Source: Chitinophaga nivalis
Lineage (GTDB): Bacteria; Bacteroidota; Bacteroidia; Chitinophagales; Chitinophagaceae
Length of the DNA: 64,000 bases
Reading direction: 5' to 3'
Assembly: GCF_025989125.1 (NCBI RefSeq)
Contig: NZ_JAPDNR010000001.1
Span: forward strand, 6,870,087-6,934,086
Below the pieces are notes generated by a model. The model saw nothing but the letters and a program-made list of their open reading frames with translations. It was not told the origin of the DNA and searched no databases. Shown one piece after another: positions 1 to 7,398 of this stretch; positions within the stretch are counted from its first letter, which is position 1; each line of letters starts with the position of its first letter. Made by a program: the position numbers and the translations under genes.

Positions 1-431
1 ATGACCCCAAAACCGGCGATCCCTATTTTCAGTGCTTTCCGGAATTTCCGCCGCCGTTTCATCTCAGTGAGGAAAAACCCGGAGACGGCTGCCGTTCTGA
101 TAGCACTGATCAGGGTGGTGTTGAAAATAGAAATCGGCACGCCGCTGTCAGCTTCATTCAAAATAGTTACCGAATGGGCCCTGTGCAGGCCACGCTCAAT
201 ATTCGATGGGAAACTGGCGATCCACTTGATGCCTGCCATCGCTACGTCTCCTCCCACATAAGCCGGCATGGCAATAATCCGGTTCGTCAGGTCCCGGTAC
301 CGTAGATAAGGTTTTACAGGCTGTGCAAAATCTTTTTCACGGATCAGTACCGTTGCATCGCTAATAATATTTACCAGTTCTTTCCAGTCTTTCCCAACTG
401 TCAGTATTTCATTTGTGCCCAGATAAATCAT
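1..431 (-). CDS. SbnB-like ornithine cyclodeaminase-family dehydrogenase, N-terminal part (runs off window)
   Basis: The first 143 codons of a leftward gene, starting ATG at 431; the rest is beyond base 1. The translation begins MIYLGTNEIL and contains KPYLRYRDLTNRIIAMPAY, GGDVAMAGIKWIASFPSN and a run ending in IRTAAVSGF. This is the N-terminal pattern of the ornithine cyclodeaminase/mu-crystallin family and looks closest to SbnB. In staphylococci SbnB oxidatively cleaves N-(1-amino-1-carboxyethyl)glutamate to L-2,3-diaminopropionate and 2-oxoglutarate; its partner is an SbnA-like synthase, which would lie off-window if present. The gene follows the lanthipeptide genes on the same strand, so a link to that locus is possible but unproven. 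Generic ornithine cyclodeaminase is the alternative. Confidence 0.75.
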   Translation of the reverse strand, partial: MIYLGTNEILTVGKDWKELVNIISDATVLIREKDFAQPVKPYLRYRDLTNRIIAMPAYVGGDVAMAGIKWIASFPSNIERGLHRAHSVTILNEADSGVPISIFNTTLISAIRTAAVSGFFLTEMKRRRKFRKALKIGIAGFGV

Positions 432-623
432 GGTTATTGAGTTTTTACGATAAAAATGATAATGAATGATGATGCGCGGATATGTCGCAGTCGACGTATT
501 ACACGTCCACTACAACAATGGGTAACAAAGTATTACAATACGTCTCTTTCTCTTCTGTTCAACAGAAAAGTCTACACATGAAAAGAAGGTGTGATTGTAA
601 AAATGACAGGTATGGGATGTTGA

Positions 624-773
624 CTATAAAACAACGCCATGGCCCATTGGGTTAATCGATGTCTCATAGGAAGGCATAGCTGGCGCTGGTATCAGCGAAC
701 CGGCAACCACCAACAAACAAAAACAGTAGCAAAATATTGAAAAACGGCAAAATAAAAAATTATTCTTCAACAT
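624..773 (-). CDS. Possible small secreted peptide (49 aa)
   Basis: A 49-codon ATG reading frame in the roughly 400-base gap between the response regulator and the SbnB-like gene, on their strand. Residues 1-30 look like a signal peptide: Lys3, then a Cys/Phe/Leu/Val-rich hydrophobic stretch, then VAGSLIPAPA before a short tail (MPSYETSINP...). The start lies 57 bases after the response regulator stop. I recognise no family and see no leader motif of a lanthipeptide precursor. The rest of the 432-829 gap shows nothing else. It could be a chance frame. Confidence 0.28.
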   Translation of the reverse strand: MLKNNFLFCRFSIFCYCFCLLVVAGSLIPAPAMPSYETSINPMGHGVVL

Positions 774-829
774 ATTCACTTCCAGACGCGCTCATTTTCT
801 TTGTAAACCTGCATCAACAAAGCATTACA

Positions 830-1456
830 TCAACATAACAATTGATTGTCAATCGCGCACTTAATCAGCATGGCGGTATTTCTGGCTTTTAGTTTCCCTA
901 ACAGATTTCTACGGTGGCTGTCTACCGTATCGGCACTGATAAATAATTTCTCTGCAATCTCCAGGTTGGTATTCCCGTTGGCGATCAGCGACAATACCTC
1001 TTTTTCTCTTTTAGTCACATGCGGCGTATGTACACGCCCGTTATGTAACGGGCCATGCAAGGTTTCCTCCGCATCCGGTGAGAGGTAAATTCCGCCGGCA
1101 TGTACAGTATGAATAGCCGTCAGCAGTTCTTCCTTATTGGTATTAATAAGCATACAACCACTGGCGCCGTTTTCCATCATGTCCTGCAGGTGTTTTTTCT
1201 CTTTCTGATAGCTCAGTCCCAGGACTTTCACCTGTGGGTATCTTCTTTTGATAGTAGCACACAGGTCTGCGCCACTGATGTCTGACAGGGTTATATCCAA
1301 CAACATCACATCTACCGGGTGATGTAGTAAAAACTTAAGGCAGGAGGCGCCATTTCTGGCCTGCCCCGCCAGCTCTATATCTTTCTCAAGGCAAAGTAGC
1401 GAGTGAAGCCCCTCCAGTATTAATGGATGGTCATCCACAAAGTAAACGCGGATCAT
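830..1456 (-). CDS. LuxR/NarL-family response regulator
   Basis: A 208-aa two-domain regulator. The N-terminal receiver has the acidic pair at D8-D9 (FVDDHP) and the likely phospho-acceptor D54 in MLLDIT. The C-terminal LuxR-type HTH (about residues 145-207) contains TKREKEVLSLIANG, NLEIAEKLFIS and TVDSHRRNLLGKL, the usual recognition-helix pattern. A histidine kinase should phosphorylate it, but none is adjacent. It lies between lanC and the SbnB-like gene on the same strand, 193 bases after lanC, so it may control the lanthipeptide locus; that is inference from position only. Confidence 0.93.
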   Translation of the reverse strand: MIRVYFVDDHPLILEGLHSLLCLEKDIELAGQARNGASCLKFLLHHPVDVMLLDITLSDISGADLCATIKRRYPQVKVLGLSYQKEKKHLQDMMENGASGCMLINTNKEELLTAIHTVHAGGIYLSPDAEETLHGPLHNGRVHTPHVTKREKEVLSLIANGNTNLEIAEKLFISADTVDSHRRNLLGKLKARNTAMLIKCAIDNQLLC

Positions 1457-1649
1457 GGTTTTTCAGGTTTGCTGTAACGTTAACATATGCTATGGCATAG
1501 CCTAAATCGGGCGAACAGAAAATTAAAAGTACTCACAGAATAAACGTAATATAACTAAAAAAAACATACTGCTCAGCAGTAAGTCGAAGGGGAAATTGAT
1601 AGCATGGTTTGCGCGCTCCTTGTTGGCAATTTTATTATACAGACAGTCA

Positions 1650-2864
1650 TCAGGACATCAACAAACATTCATCCCAGGCAGGCACGGTATTATCGTCTAC
1701 AAAGCTCATCAGCGCCAGTCCGATACCAGCTATGCCTTCCAGTACATTATGGCTGTTGACATAATCCGGGTGATGCAGGAATTTGTATCCGGCCAGGCCG
1801 TCTTCCCAGGTGTTCATTTTGAGGGTGGCTTGCAGCCAGAACTCAGCTCCTTGTTGCAGCAGCGGATCGCCGGTAGCTTTAAAGGCCTGCAGTAGCATGT
1901 GGGCTACGCCGGCACTGCCATGACACAAACAGGCGTCGTTGATGCTGCCGTTTTCTGCATTTCTGTGTTGTACAATATGTTTAAATATCAGATGTGCTTC
2001 CGTTTTGTAATCTTCCCGGCCTGTACGTACCCCTGTCTGCCACAGTACAGCTGCAATACCCAGGTCGCCATAACACCAACCCAGCCGGCTTTGTGTACCA
2101 TTGATCGCCACATTGTTCCTATCCACGATAACCGGGAACAAAGCGCCACCGGCAGGGACTTCTTTATTCCGCGTTGCCAGCAACCATTGTACACTTTTTT
2201 CAATCAATGGCAACGTTCTTTCGGGTACAATCCCTTTTTCGTATATCCGACCCAGTAAGGCGATGATAGCAGGCATACCGTGGGCCAGCCCCAGATTAAA
2301 AACAGGCTGCTCCTTCTCTTCCCGGCTGGTGGCAGAAAAATTATCTCTCCAGCTGATACCATGCTCCAGCGGGATGGCCTGCTGCTCCAGCTGCTGTACC
2401 AGTGCAGTCAGATGCGTGGCCGCATGTTCTGCCGGCAATCGTTCCAGCAAATACAAGGCAATTCCCAGGCCCTGATGCAGAAAATCAAGCCGTTCTTCCG
2501 CCAGTTCTGCCGTCAGAAATCTACCGGCAATCAGGTCTATTTCTGAAAAAGTATCTGCGATATCATCTTCCTCAATAAAGCCCAGTTCAATCAGGTGCTG
2601 AATACTCCAGGCAATACCGGTAATACCATTGCAATGCGCTACACTCATGGCTTCCGCAGATAATGCTTCTATACTTTTCAGAATCAATGCATGTACCTTT
2701 TCCAGGTGCTCATCGCGCTCGGTTAACTGATAATAATAAGCGTAAAAAAGTGCACATCCTGTGTACCCGCCCAATAAACCCGGATACGTGTCCGTTGTAA
2801 CGATATCGTCCAATACCTGACTAATCTGCTGCAATACCGCTGCAGCCGCTTGCTTATTATCCAT
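1650..2864 (-). CDS. LanC-like lanthionine cyclase
   Basis: A 404-aa lanthionine synthetase C-family protein, which catalyses Michael addition of Cys thiols to dehydrated Ser/Thr in a lanthipeptide. Zinc-site motifs are present: GWCYGDLG gives Cys264, and CLCHGSAG gives Cys314 and His315. GLAHGMPAI carries His195, matching the catalytic His of NisC-type enzymes. The repeated GxxG turns of the alpha/alpha toroid recur along the chain. Length suits stand-alone class I LanC. ATG 2864 is preferred to the in-frame TTG at 2879. The candidate precursor lies 450 bases upstream on the same strand. No LanB dehydratase or exporter is in the window; they would have to lie left of base 1 or elsewhere. Confidence 0.93.
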   Translation of the reverse strand: MDNKQAAAAVLQQISQVLDDIVTTDTYPGLLGGYTGCALFYAYYYQLTERDEHLEKVHALILKSIEALSAEAMSVAHCNGITGIAWSIQHLIELGFIEEDDIADTFSEIDLIAGRFLTAELAEERLDFLHQGLGIALYLLERLPAEHAATHLTALVQQLEQQAIPLEHGISWRDNFSATSREEKEQPVFNLGLAHGMPAIIALLGRIYEKGIVPERTLPLIEKSVQWLLATRNKEVPAGGALFPVIVDRNNVAINGTQSRLGWCYGDLGIAAVLWQTGVRTGREDYKTEAHLIFKHIVQHRNAENGSINDACLCHGSAGVAHMLLQAFKATGDPLLQQGAEFWLQATLKMNTWEDGLAGYKFLHHPDYVNSHNVLEGIAGIGLALMSFVDDNTVPAWDECLLMS

Positions 2865-2959
2865 ATGTGTAGGGTTCAACTTACTGAAAACTGCAATGGC
2901 AAAACATGTACTGTTTTATAAGTACATGCCTTGCCATGCATGGTATCTATGAAATAAAA

Positions 2960-3083
2960 TTATGTCACTATCGTACAAAAATGAGCAGAAACCTCACTGC
3001 AAACCGGGGTACCTCCACGTAAATAAGCGATGCAGGTTCTTCGGATCGCACGTTTTTTTCTTTCTCTTTTCCAAGATAATCAT
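2960..3083 (-). pseudogene. Decayed lanthipeptide precursor, remnant C
   Basis: Reading leftwards, one frame ends in RGGTPVCSEVSAHFC plus four residues and a stop at 2960-2962. This resembles a double-Gly leader junction followed by a Cys- and Ser/Thr-rich core. Upstream in another frame lies DYLGKEKEKNV, similar to the LxLxKxxV part of the intact leader, at about the expected distance from the GG. No start codon joins the pieces. I infer a frameshifted, inactivated copy; a chance resemblance is possible. Confidence 0.38.
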
Positions 3084-3100
3084 AATTCTGTGAATCTCCA

Positions 3101-3142
3101 TCAGAAGATACAGGAATCTTCACTGTAAACCGGAGCTCCCTG
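3101..3142 (-). pseudogene. Decayed lanthipeptide core fragment, remnant B
   Basis: A short leftward frame CQGAPVYSEDSCIF ends with a stop at 3101-3103. It aligns by eye with the core of remnant C (GGTPVCSEVSAHFC): the small-residue/Gly junction, then PV, SE, S and C in order. No leader is recognisable upstream. It is probably the 3' end of a third, partly deleted precursor copy. Confidence 0.25.
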
Positions 3143-3165
3143 ACAAAGGCAGGAAATCTTAACAG

Positions 3166-3290
3166 CTATACGCCACAAACCAGACTTGTCCTAAAAGCGT
3201 TGCCGCCTTTTACATCCTGTGCTGATTTGCCCAGATTGGCGACCCTGATTTTCCGAGGTACAGTTTTTTAGGTTGATTGCTTCAGCAGAT
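3166..3290 (-). pseudogene. Frameshifted lanthipeptide precursor, remnant A
   Basis: One leftward frame reads SNQPKKLYLGK. The frame reached by adding a single A in the following AAAA run reads KIRVANLGKSAQDVKGG, then NAFRTSLVCGV and a stop at 3166-3168. Joined, these rebuild a Bacteroidota class I leader (KKLxLxKxxVxNL), a GG cleavage site and a short core with Thr, Ser and one Cys. Neither frame has an ATG and both have stops just upstream. The remnant starts within 30 bases of the end of the intact precursor, consistent with tandem duplication and decay. Confidence 0.5.
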
Positions 3291-3315
3291 ACAGGTTCAA
3301 TGCTTCATCACTGAA

Positions 3316-3471
3316 TTAGCAAACTTTTGTTGAAGGAGGTGTACATCTCAGCATGCTGCAACCACCATTGATTGTTGGAAGTTTTTCGTTTGCTGCATCT
3401 GCGTTGGCCAGGCTCAGGTTGGAAACAGTAACTTTGCTTAAGATCAGTTTTTTTGCTGGTGCTTTTTTCAT
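3316..3471 (-). CDS. Class I lanthipeptide precursor peptide (LanA-type), 51 aa
   Basis: ATG at 3471, stop at 3316-3318. The leader carries KKLILSKVTVSNLSLANAD, the KKLxLxKxTVxNL pattern of Bacteroidota class I lanthipeptide leaders such as those of pinensin-type precursors. It ends with a GG motif at residues 36-37 (LPTINGG). The 14-residue core CSMLRCTPPSTKVC has three Cys (38, 43, 51) and four Ser/Thr (39, 44, 47, 48), enough for up to three thioether rings. The GG suggests removal by a peptidase-domain ABC exporter, not seen in the window. An AT-rich TTTATTTTT tract precedes the ATG. LanC lies downstream on the same strand. The gene is below common length cut-offs and easily missed. Confidence 0.82.
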   Translation of the reverse strand: MKKAPAKKLILSKVTVSNLSLANADAANEKLPTINGGCSMLRCTPPSTKVC

Positions 3472-3706
3472 AAAAATAAAGGTTTAACGTTGTGAAAAAT
3501 AAAAATATATATTAGAATATGTGACAGATGGCAGCATGGTGTCTGTGCCAACAGAATTTATATTTATGAGGGTGAATAGGGCAAAGGTTTACAGTTTTCA
3601 AAGTGTTCATTTTATAACGCGAAACAATTTGTGGTGGCCGTTTTTCAAAAGCAAATAGCATTCTTTATAAACTAGTTTAAAATTAATCAGAAAGGGATAA
3701 AATAAG

Positions 3707-3762
3707 ATCACGGAAAAACGTGATTTTATTTTGCAGCAAAAAAGATCACGTTTTTCCGTGAT
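3707..3762. repeat. Nested inverted repeat (two 18-bp palindromic arms)
   Basis: The arm ATCACGGAAAAACGTGAT (3707-3724) is followed after 20 bases by its exact reverse complement ATCACGTTTTTCCGTGAT (3745-3762). Each arm is itself a small palindrome (ATCACG...CGTGAT). The DNA can thus form one 18-bp hairpin or show two operator-like dyads. It lies in the gap upstream of the lanthipeptide precursor (leftward) and upstream of a decayed rightward ORF. A regulator-binding pair or a terminator-like structure are both possible. Confidence 0.75.
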
Positions 3763-3926
3763 ACCCTTACCCTTACAAACCGGCCACGTTCATCAGCATA
3801 AGACAACCACCATGCCATCACTGCAGCTGAATGCCGATCATGATGATAGCCGAAGATTTTTATTTCGTATACACACCGCTTCTTCCCTTTAACTTTCCGG
3901 AACAGTTTTAGCCGCCGCATTTTTCC

Positions 3927-4179
3927 ATGCCCGCTCGGAAAAATATAGACGGCATATCACTGCAACAGGTAGCTGCACAGGACCAGCGCTACTCACTGCC
4001 CGCCAGTTATATCCATAAGTACCTGAACATACTATTACTCTCCAACCAGCGTAAACATCAACGGGTGATCTACCATTTTTTTGCATAGATACCATGAATC
4101 GCAGATCGCTATCCGGAAGAAAAAACAACACGGCTACTTCATCAAACAACAAAACTGCTTCCGGGAAGATGGCCCGTAA
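3927..4179 (+). pseudogene. Decayed ORF of unknown family
   Basis: A 53-codon ATG frame (3927-4088) reads MPARKNIDGISLQQVAAQDQ and continues with protein-like composition to VIYHFFA and a stop. One frame over, starting in the preceding run of seven T, the text goes on FLHRYHESQIAIRKKKQHGY and ends at 4177-4179. A single base change in the T run would join them into about 85 residues. I do not recognise the family. The stop falls inside the hairpin at 4159-4192, as expected for a once-expressed convergent gene. Coding potential is otherwise weak; both pieces may be chance. Confidence 0.27.
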
Positions 4180-4192
4180 CATCTTCCCGGAA
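4159..4192. terminator. Hairpin terminator of the cytochrome operon
   Basis: Perfect 13-bp stem, TTCCGGGAAGATG with CATCTTCCCGGAA, and an 8-base loop. It lies 18 bases beyond the stop of the small membrane gene (leftward) and is followed in that direction by GCAGTTTTG. Confidence 0.6.
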
Positions 4193-4210
4193 ACAGCCCT
4201 GCAGGCAGTG

Positions 4211-4378
4211 CTAATAAAGTCCTTTAATCAGCAGATATTCTTTTTCTTCTTTTATGCGTACCTGGCACAAAGCATTGTCTTTGTGCAACCGGATAAAAGT
4301 GGAATACAGCAATATCAGCTGCCGGACAATGGCCAGCAACAATAATACAATAGCGGAAGTAAATACGGTTACAGACAT
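4211..4378 (-). CDS. Small single-pass membrane protein of the cytochrome operon (55 aa)
   Basis: ATG at 4378, only 6 bases after the stop of the preceding c-type cytochrome gene on the same strand, so probably co-transcribed. Residues 5-25 form one hydrophobic segment (VFTSAIVLLLLAIVRQLILL), followed by a polar tail rich in Lys/Glu (VRIKEEKEYLLIKGLY). The size and place recall small accessory subunits of cytochrome bd-type oxidases (CydX/CydY), but I see no sequence motif that proves it. It was too short for routine gene calling. Confidence 0.6.
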   Translation of the reverse strand: MSVTVFTSAIVLLLLAIVRQLILLYSTFIRLHKDNALCQVRIKEEKEYLLIKGLY

Positions 4379-4384
4379 TTTTCA

Positions 4385-5722
4385 TTATTTAACGGATAAA
4401 ATATATTGAGATAATTCGTCCAGTTCTGCTGCCGACAACTGCGGAAAGCCCGGCATTTGCGGATATCCGGCACGTTTTTTTCCCGGCGCTTTGATCCACT
4501 TTTTCAGTCCTTCCCTGTCATTCGCATAGATACCCGCCATCTCTTTAACAGGCGGCCCTATCAGCTTTTGCTGCGGATGATGACACGCGCTGCAGTTCAT
4601 TTTAAAAATAGCAGTGCCTTTGGCTACCGGATCTGTTGCTGCCGGTGGCGCCGCGGCGGCCTGCTCCTCCCGGGCATGACTGCGTGCTGTTGCCGACATG
4701 GCTTCAAAAGCAGTCGTCTTCTCCGCTACCAGCTGCCGGTGGGTAGCCAATGCATTGGCACGATATATATGCCGGCCGCTTCCCATGAATAACACCGTAA
4801 GGGTCATCGCTATCACCACTTTACCGAAATGCCGCTGTATGTCTTCCGGCGGACCGGTAATCGCTTTCCACATGCGCCACATCGCCGGTAAGGCAATCGC
4901 CGCACCTGCTGCAATGACTACGATCAGGTTCCACTTCACCCCTTTTGCCGGTAGCGTGATCAGTACAATCGGCCCAATCATCAGCTGGAGCAAAGAAGCG
5001 GCAAGCGTAAGCGAATAAGCTTTTTTCTGTACATCATACCGGGTAAGCTGTGTAAAGTATGTTTCAAACGGATAACGTTTCCGGCGGGTATACCAGAATA
5101 AAAACAAGCCGGTGACCGCCAGAGAAGCACAGATGAAATGCAGGTACCGGGGAAATACATTCGGCAACAGCAACGCACTGACAAAACCTTTGATAGTACC
5201 CCATTTCTCCGGAAACAACATCAGGTTGATATTCACCAGGAAGATGAGCGGAATAAACAGGAACACCAATACGGCAGCCGCAATAAAAGTGATATGCAGC
5301 GGCTTGTTGTTTTCCAGTTGATGCCACGTATACTTGTGCAGGTACGTCAGCAGAAAAGCCAGGGTCACCAATGGTATAATAGAAATCCACATCAGTCCTG
5401 TCAGGGCATTGGCGCTATAAAAATATACGGTATAGAGGGTATTGATACTCAATAACGGCGCCACACCCAATACAACGGCCAGGCTTTTGTTGACGGTAAT
5501 GGTTTTAGCTATCTCATGTGCCAGGATATCATATTCCCGGTTTTTTAATCCTTTGATCTGTGCCCATAGTGTCAGGATAGAACCACCCAGCATCAGGTTC
5601 ACAAAAATAAGGTGCAGCAAAAAAGAAAGCACCAGCAGCACCACCAATGCCCACTCCGGTAACGGAAGTGCCAGCGGAATATCTCTCGGAACAGGGGTAC
5701 TTGTTTGTAATAAAGCCATCAT
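4385..5722 (-). CDS. Polytopic membrane protein with C-terminal cytochrome c domain
   Basis: 445 aa. The first ~330 residues hold eight or so hydrophobic segments, beginning LPEWALVVLLVLSFLLHLIF with a His in helix 1 that could ligate haem. After a 30-residue Ala/Pro linker comes a class I cytochrome c: CSACH at 377-381 and the probable axial Met in YPQMPGFP near residue 422. It looks like a diverged partner of the next upstream gene product, both recalling the CydA fold of the cytochrome bd superfamily. The two may form a membrane heterodimer that passes electrons through haem c. Enzymatic activity is not known from sequence; a quinol or cytochrome c oxidase or an electron relay are options. 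Confidence 0.8.
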   Translation of the reverse strand: MMALLQTSTPVPRDIPLALPLPEWALVVLLVLSFLLHLIFVNLMLGGSILTLWAQIKGLKNREYDILAHEIAKTITVNKSLAVVLGVAPLLSINTLYTVYFYSANALTGLMWISIIPLVTLAFLLTYLHKYTWHQLENNKPLHITFIAAAVLVFLFIPLIFLVNINLMLFPEKWGTIKGFVSALLLPNVFPRYLHFICASLAVTGLFLFWYTRRKRYPFETYFTQLTRYDVQKKAYSLTLAASLLQLMIGPIVLITLPAKGVKWNLIVVIAAGAAIALPAMWRMWKAITGPPEDIQRHFGKVVIAMTLTVLFMGSGRHIYRANALATHRQLVAEKTTAFEAMSATARSHAREEQAAAAPPAATDPVAKGTAIFKMNCSACHHPQQKLIGPPVKEMAGIYANDREGLKKWIKAPGKKRAGYPQMPGFPQLSAAELDELSQYILSVK

Positions 5723-5740
5723 ATGGTATCTGTTATTTTT

Positions 5741-7222
5741 TTATTGTGGTGTAATCGTGCCTGCCACGGTAGTGGTATCTTCGTTTATGCGTGCGGGTAA
5801 TGCCATCGTATTTTGCAGGGGACTGACGGTCACGCCGGCAGCCTGCGCACCTTCCAATGTTTCTCCGGTTTGCTGCAGGTAACGGATATAGGCAGCCAGT
5901 GCCTCCAGCTCCGCTTTGTTGCCCGGAAACGGTGGCATATAGGTACGGCCCATATGCATATTGGGAATGTAGCCAATCATGGAGGCTTCATCCAGCGGCT
6001 TGCCGGCGCCAAACATCCGTTCAAATACAGTCACCACGGAGTTGATTCCATGTGTGGTATGACAGCGGCTGCAGGAAAGCAAAAAAACTTCTCTGCCGGC
6101 AGTCAGTTTATTCGTGGCCGTTACTTCCGGTGCCGCCGTATAGATGGCGTGTTTCAAAATACCATCCCGCTGATACAAGGGGTAATCTTCTTCCCGCAAT
6201 AAGTTGGAATACATATAACCGCCAATCACATAAGGTTTACGGATAAATTCCCGCACCCTTTCAAAAAGCCCCAGGAAACCAAATGCCGCGATACAGGGAA
6301 TCAATACCACGATGAAACGCAGTTTCGCCGGTTTTATCAATGCCCATACACTCACGACTACCACCAATCCCAACGCACCGATGATCACATATTTCAGCAG
6401 ATCGTAATACTGCGCAAATTCCATCGTTCCCACCGCTGTACTCATATTGGCTTTCATCGCTGCCGGCATCACCCGGTAATACAATACGGCCGCTGTTATA
6501 CAAACCGGCATCCAGGATAATATCCAGACAGCCGCCATTTTCAGCGCCCGCTTACGGATGGCCGTTCCCCGGTCTGTGAATACCGTGGTGAGCAACATCC
6601 CAAAAACACCCCCCAATATCATCGCTGCGGGTGTGCGGAATAATAACTGGGGCAGGTAAATCGGATTGGTAAATCCGTTCAGCAGACTGTGATCATTGTT
6701 CCAGTTGCCCGGGTCCATCATAAAGCCCAGGATAGACACGATGATGGCCATAGTGATCCAGGAAAACAACGATAGGAACCAGCCGAAACGGATATGCCGT
6801 AATTTGGATACCAATGATTGATTGGCATTTTTCCAGGTGAGAAAATAGATGAGAATCAGTACTACCTCTGTTACAAATACCGTCCACTCTACAAACCAGG
6901 CAAAGTAAAATACACGGATCAGGCTACCGATAGAAGCCGGACTGATAAGGGCTGCGGAGAACCAGATCCCGACGCCGGTCATGGCCCCGAGGGTAGTGGT
7001 AATCATAAATGCCACCTTCATTTTTTTATATACCATCTCATCCCAGGCAGGATCTGTAATCTGGTCAGGTGCTGCTTTTCTCACGCCGGTTTGTTCCAGC
7101 CAGGTGATATAGGGAATAAATCCTACTGCCAGTCCGTGATTGATCAATACGTGAATAATGGCAATGAAGGCAATCAGGAAACGATCGTTGAGCCAGTCGA
7201 GATGAAATAAGGGAAAATCCAT
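5741..7222 (-). CDS. CydA-like membrane protein with C-terminal cytochrome c domain
   Basis: 493 aa from ATG 7222 (MDFPLFHLDWLNDRF); an upstream in-frame start adds 39 residues without family character. Helix 1 has two His (IHVLINHG). A later stretch, TTLGAMTGVGIWF then FVEWTVFVTEVVLI, follows the GVATG and FLEST pattern of CydA, including the buried Glu. No clear CydA Q-loop is seen. The C-terminus is a cytochrome c: CSRCH at about 384-388 and Met in RTYMPPFPG. It starts the operon with the 445-aa cytochrome (18-base gap) and the 55-aa membrane protein. I infer a terminal oxidase-like or electron-transfer complex of the bd superfamily with haem c in place of, or added to, quinol oxidation. 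Confidence 0.8.
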   Translation of the reverse strand: MDFPLFHLDWLNDRFLIAFIAIIHVLINHGLAVGFIPYITWLEQTGVRKAAPDQITDPAWDEMVYKKMKVAFMITTTLGAMTGVGIWFSAALISPASIGSLIRVFYFAWFVEWTVFVTEVVLILIYFLTWKNANQSLVSKLRHIRFGWFLSLFSWITMAIIVSILGFMMDPGNWNNDHSLLNGFTNPIYLPQLLFRTPAAMILGGVFGMLLTTVFTDRGTAIRKRALKMAAVWILSWMPVCITAAVLYYRVMPAAMKANMSTAVGTMEFAQYYDLLKYVIIGALGLVVVVSVWALIKPAKLRFIVVLIPCIAAFGFLGLFERVREFIRKPYVIGGYMYSNLLREEDYPLYQRDGILKHAIYTAAPEVTATNKLTAGREVFLLSCSRCHTTHGINSVVTVFERMFGAGKPLDEASMIGYIPNMHMGRTYMPPFPGNKAELEALAAYIRYLQQTGETLEGAQAAGVTVSPLQNTMALPARINEDTTTVAGTITPQ

Positions 7223-7398
7223 ACCTGCTTTTTTGAAGCACAAAATTCGGTACTGGCTCCAGGAACGGCCAGCAACAACAAAGCCGGAAGTTTCAATAAA
7301 CGTTCCGGCTTTGTTCGTCATTAAAGGCTGGCATTTCAAAAAACGGACGTGGAGATATCACCATCCGTGCATAACATATCATTAAAGCGACGGCAACA

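Noticed and set aside
3726..4182. Two leftward frames (64 and 97 codons) after the nested palindromes
   Set aside because: They cross the hairpin at 4159-4192 and overlap each other; no family character. The rightward reading is more protein-like.
4094..4345. 83-codon rightward frame across the cytochrome operon end
   Set aside because: Runs over the hairpin and against the 55-aa membrane gene; composition is not protein-like.
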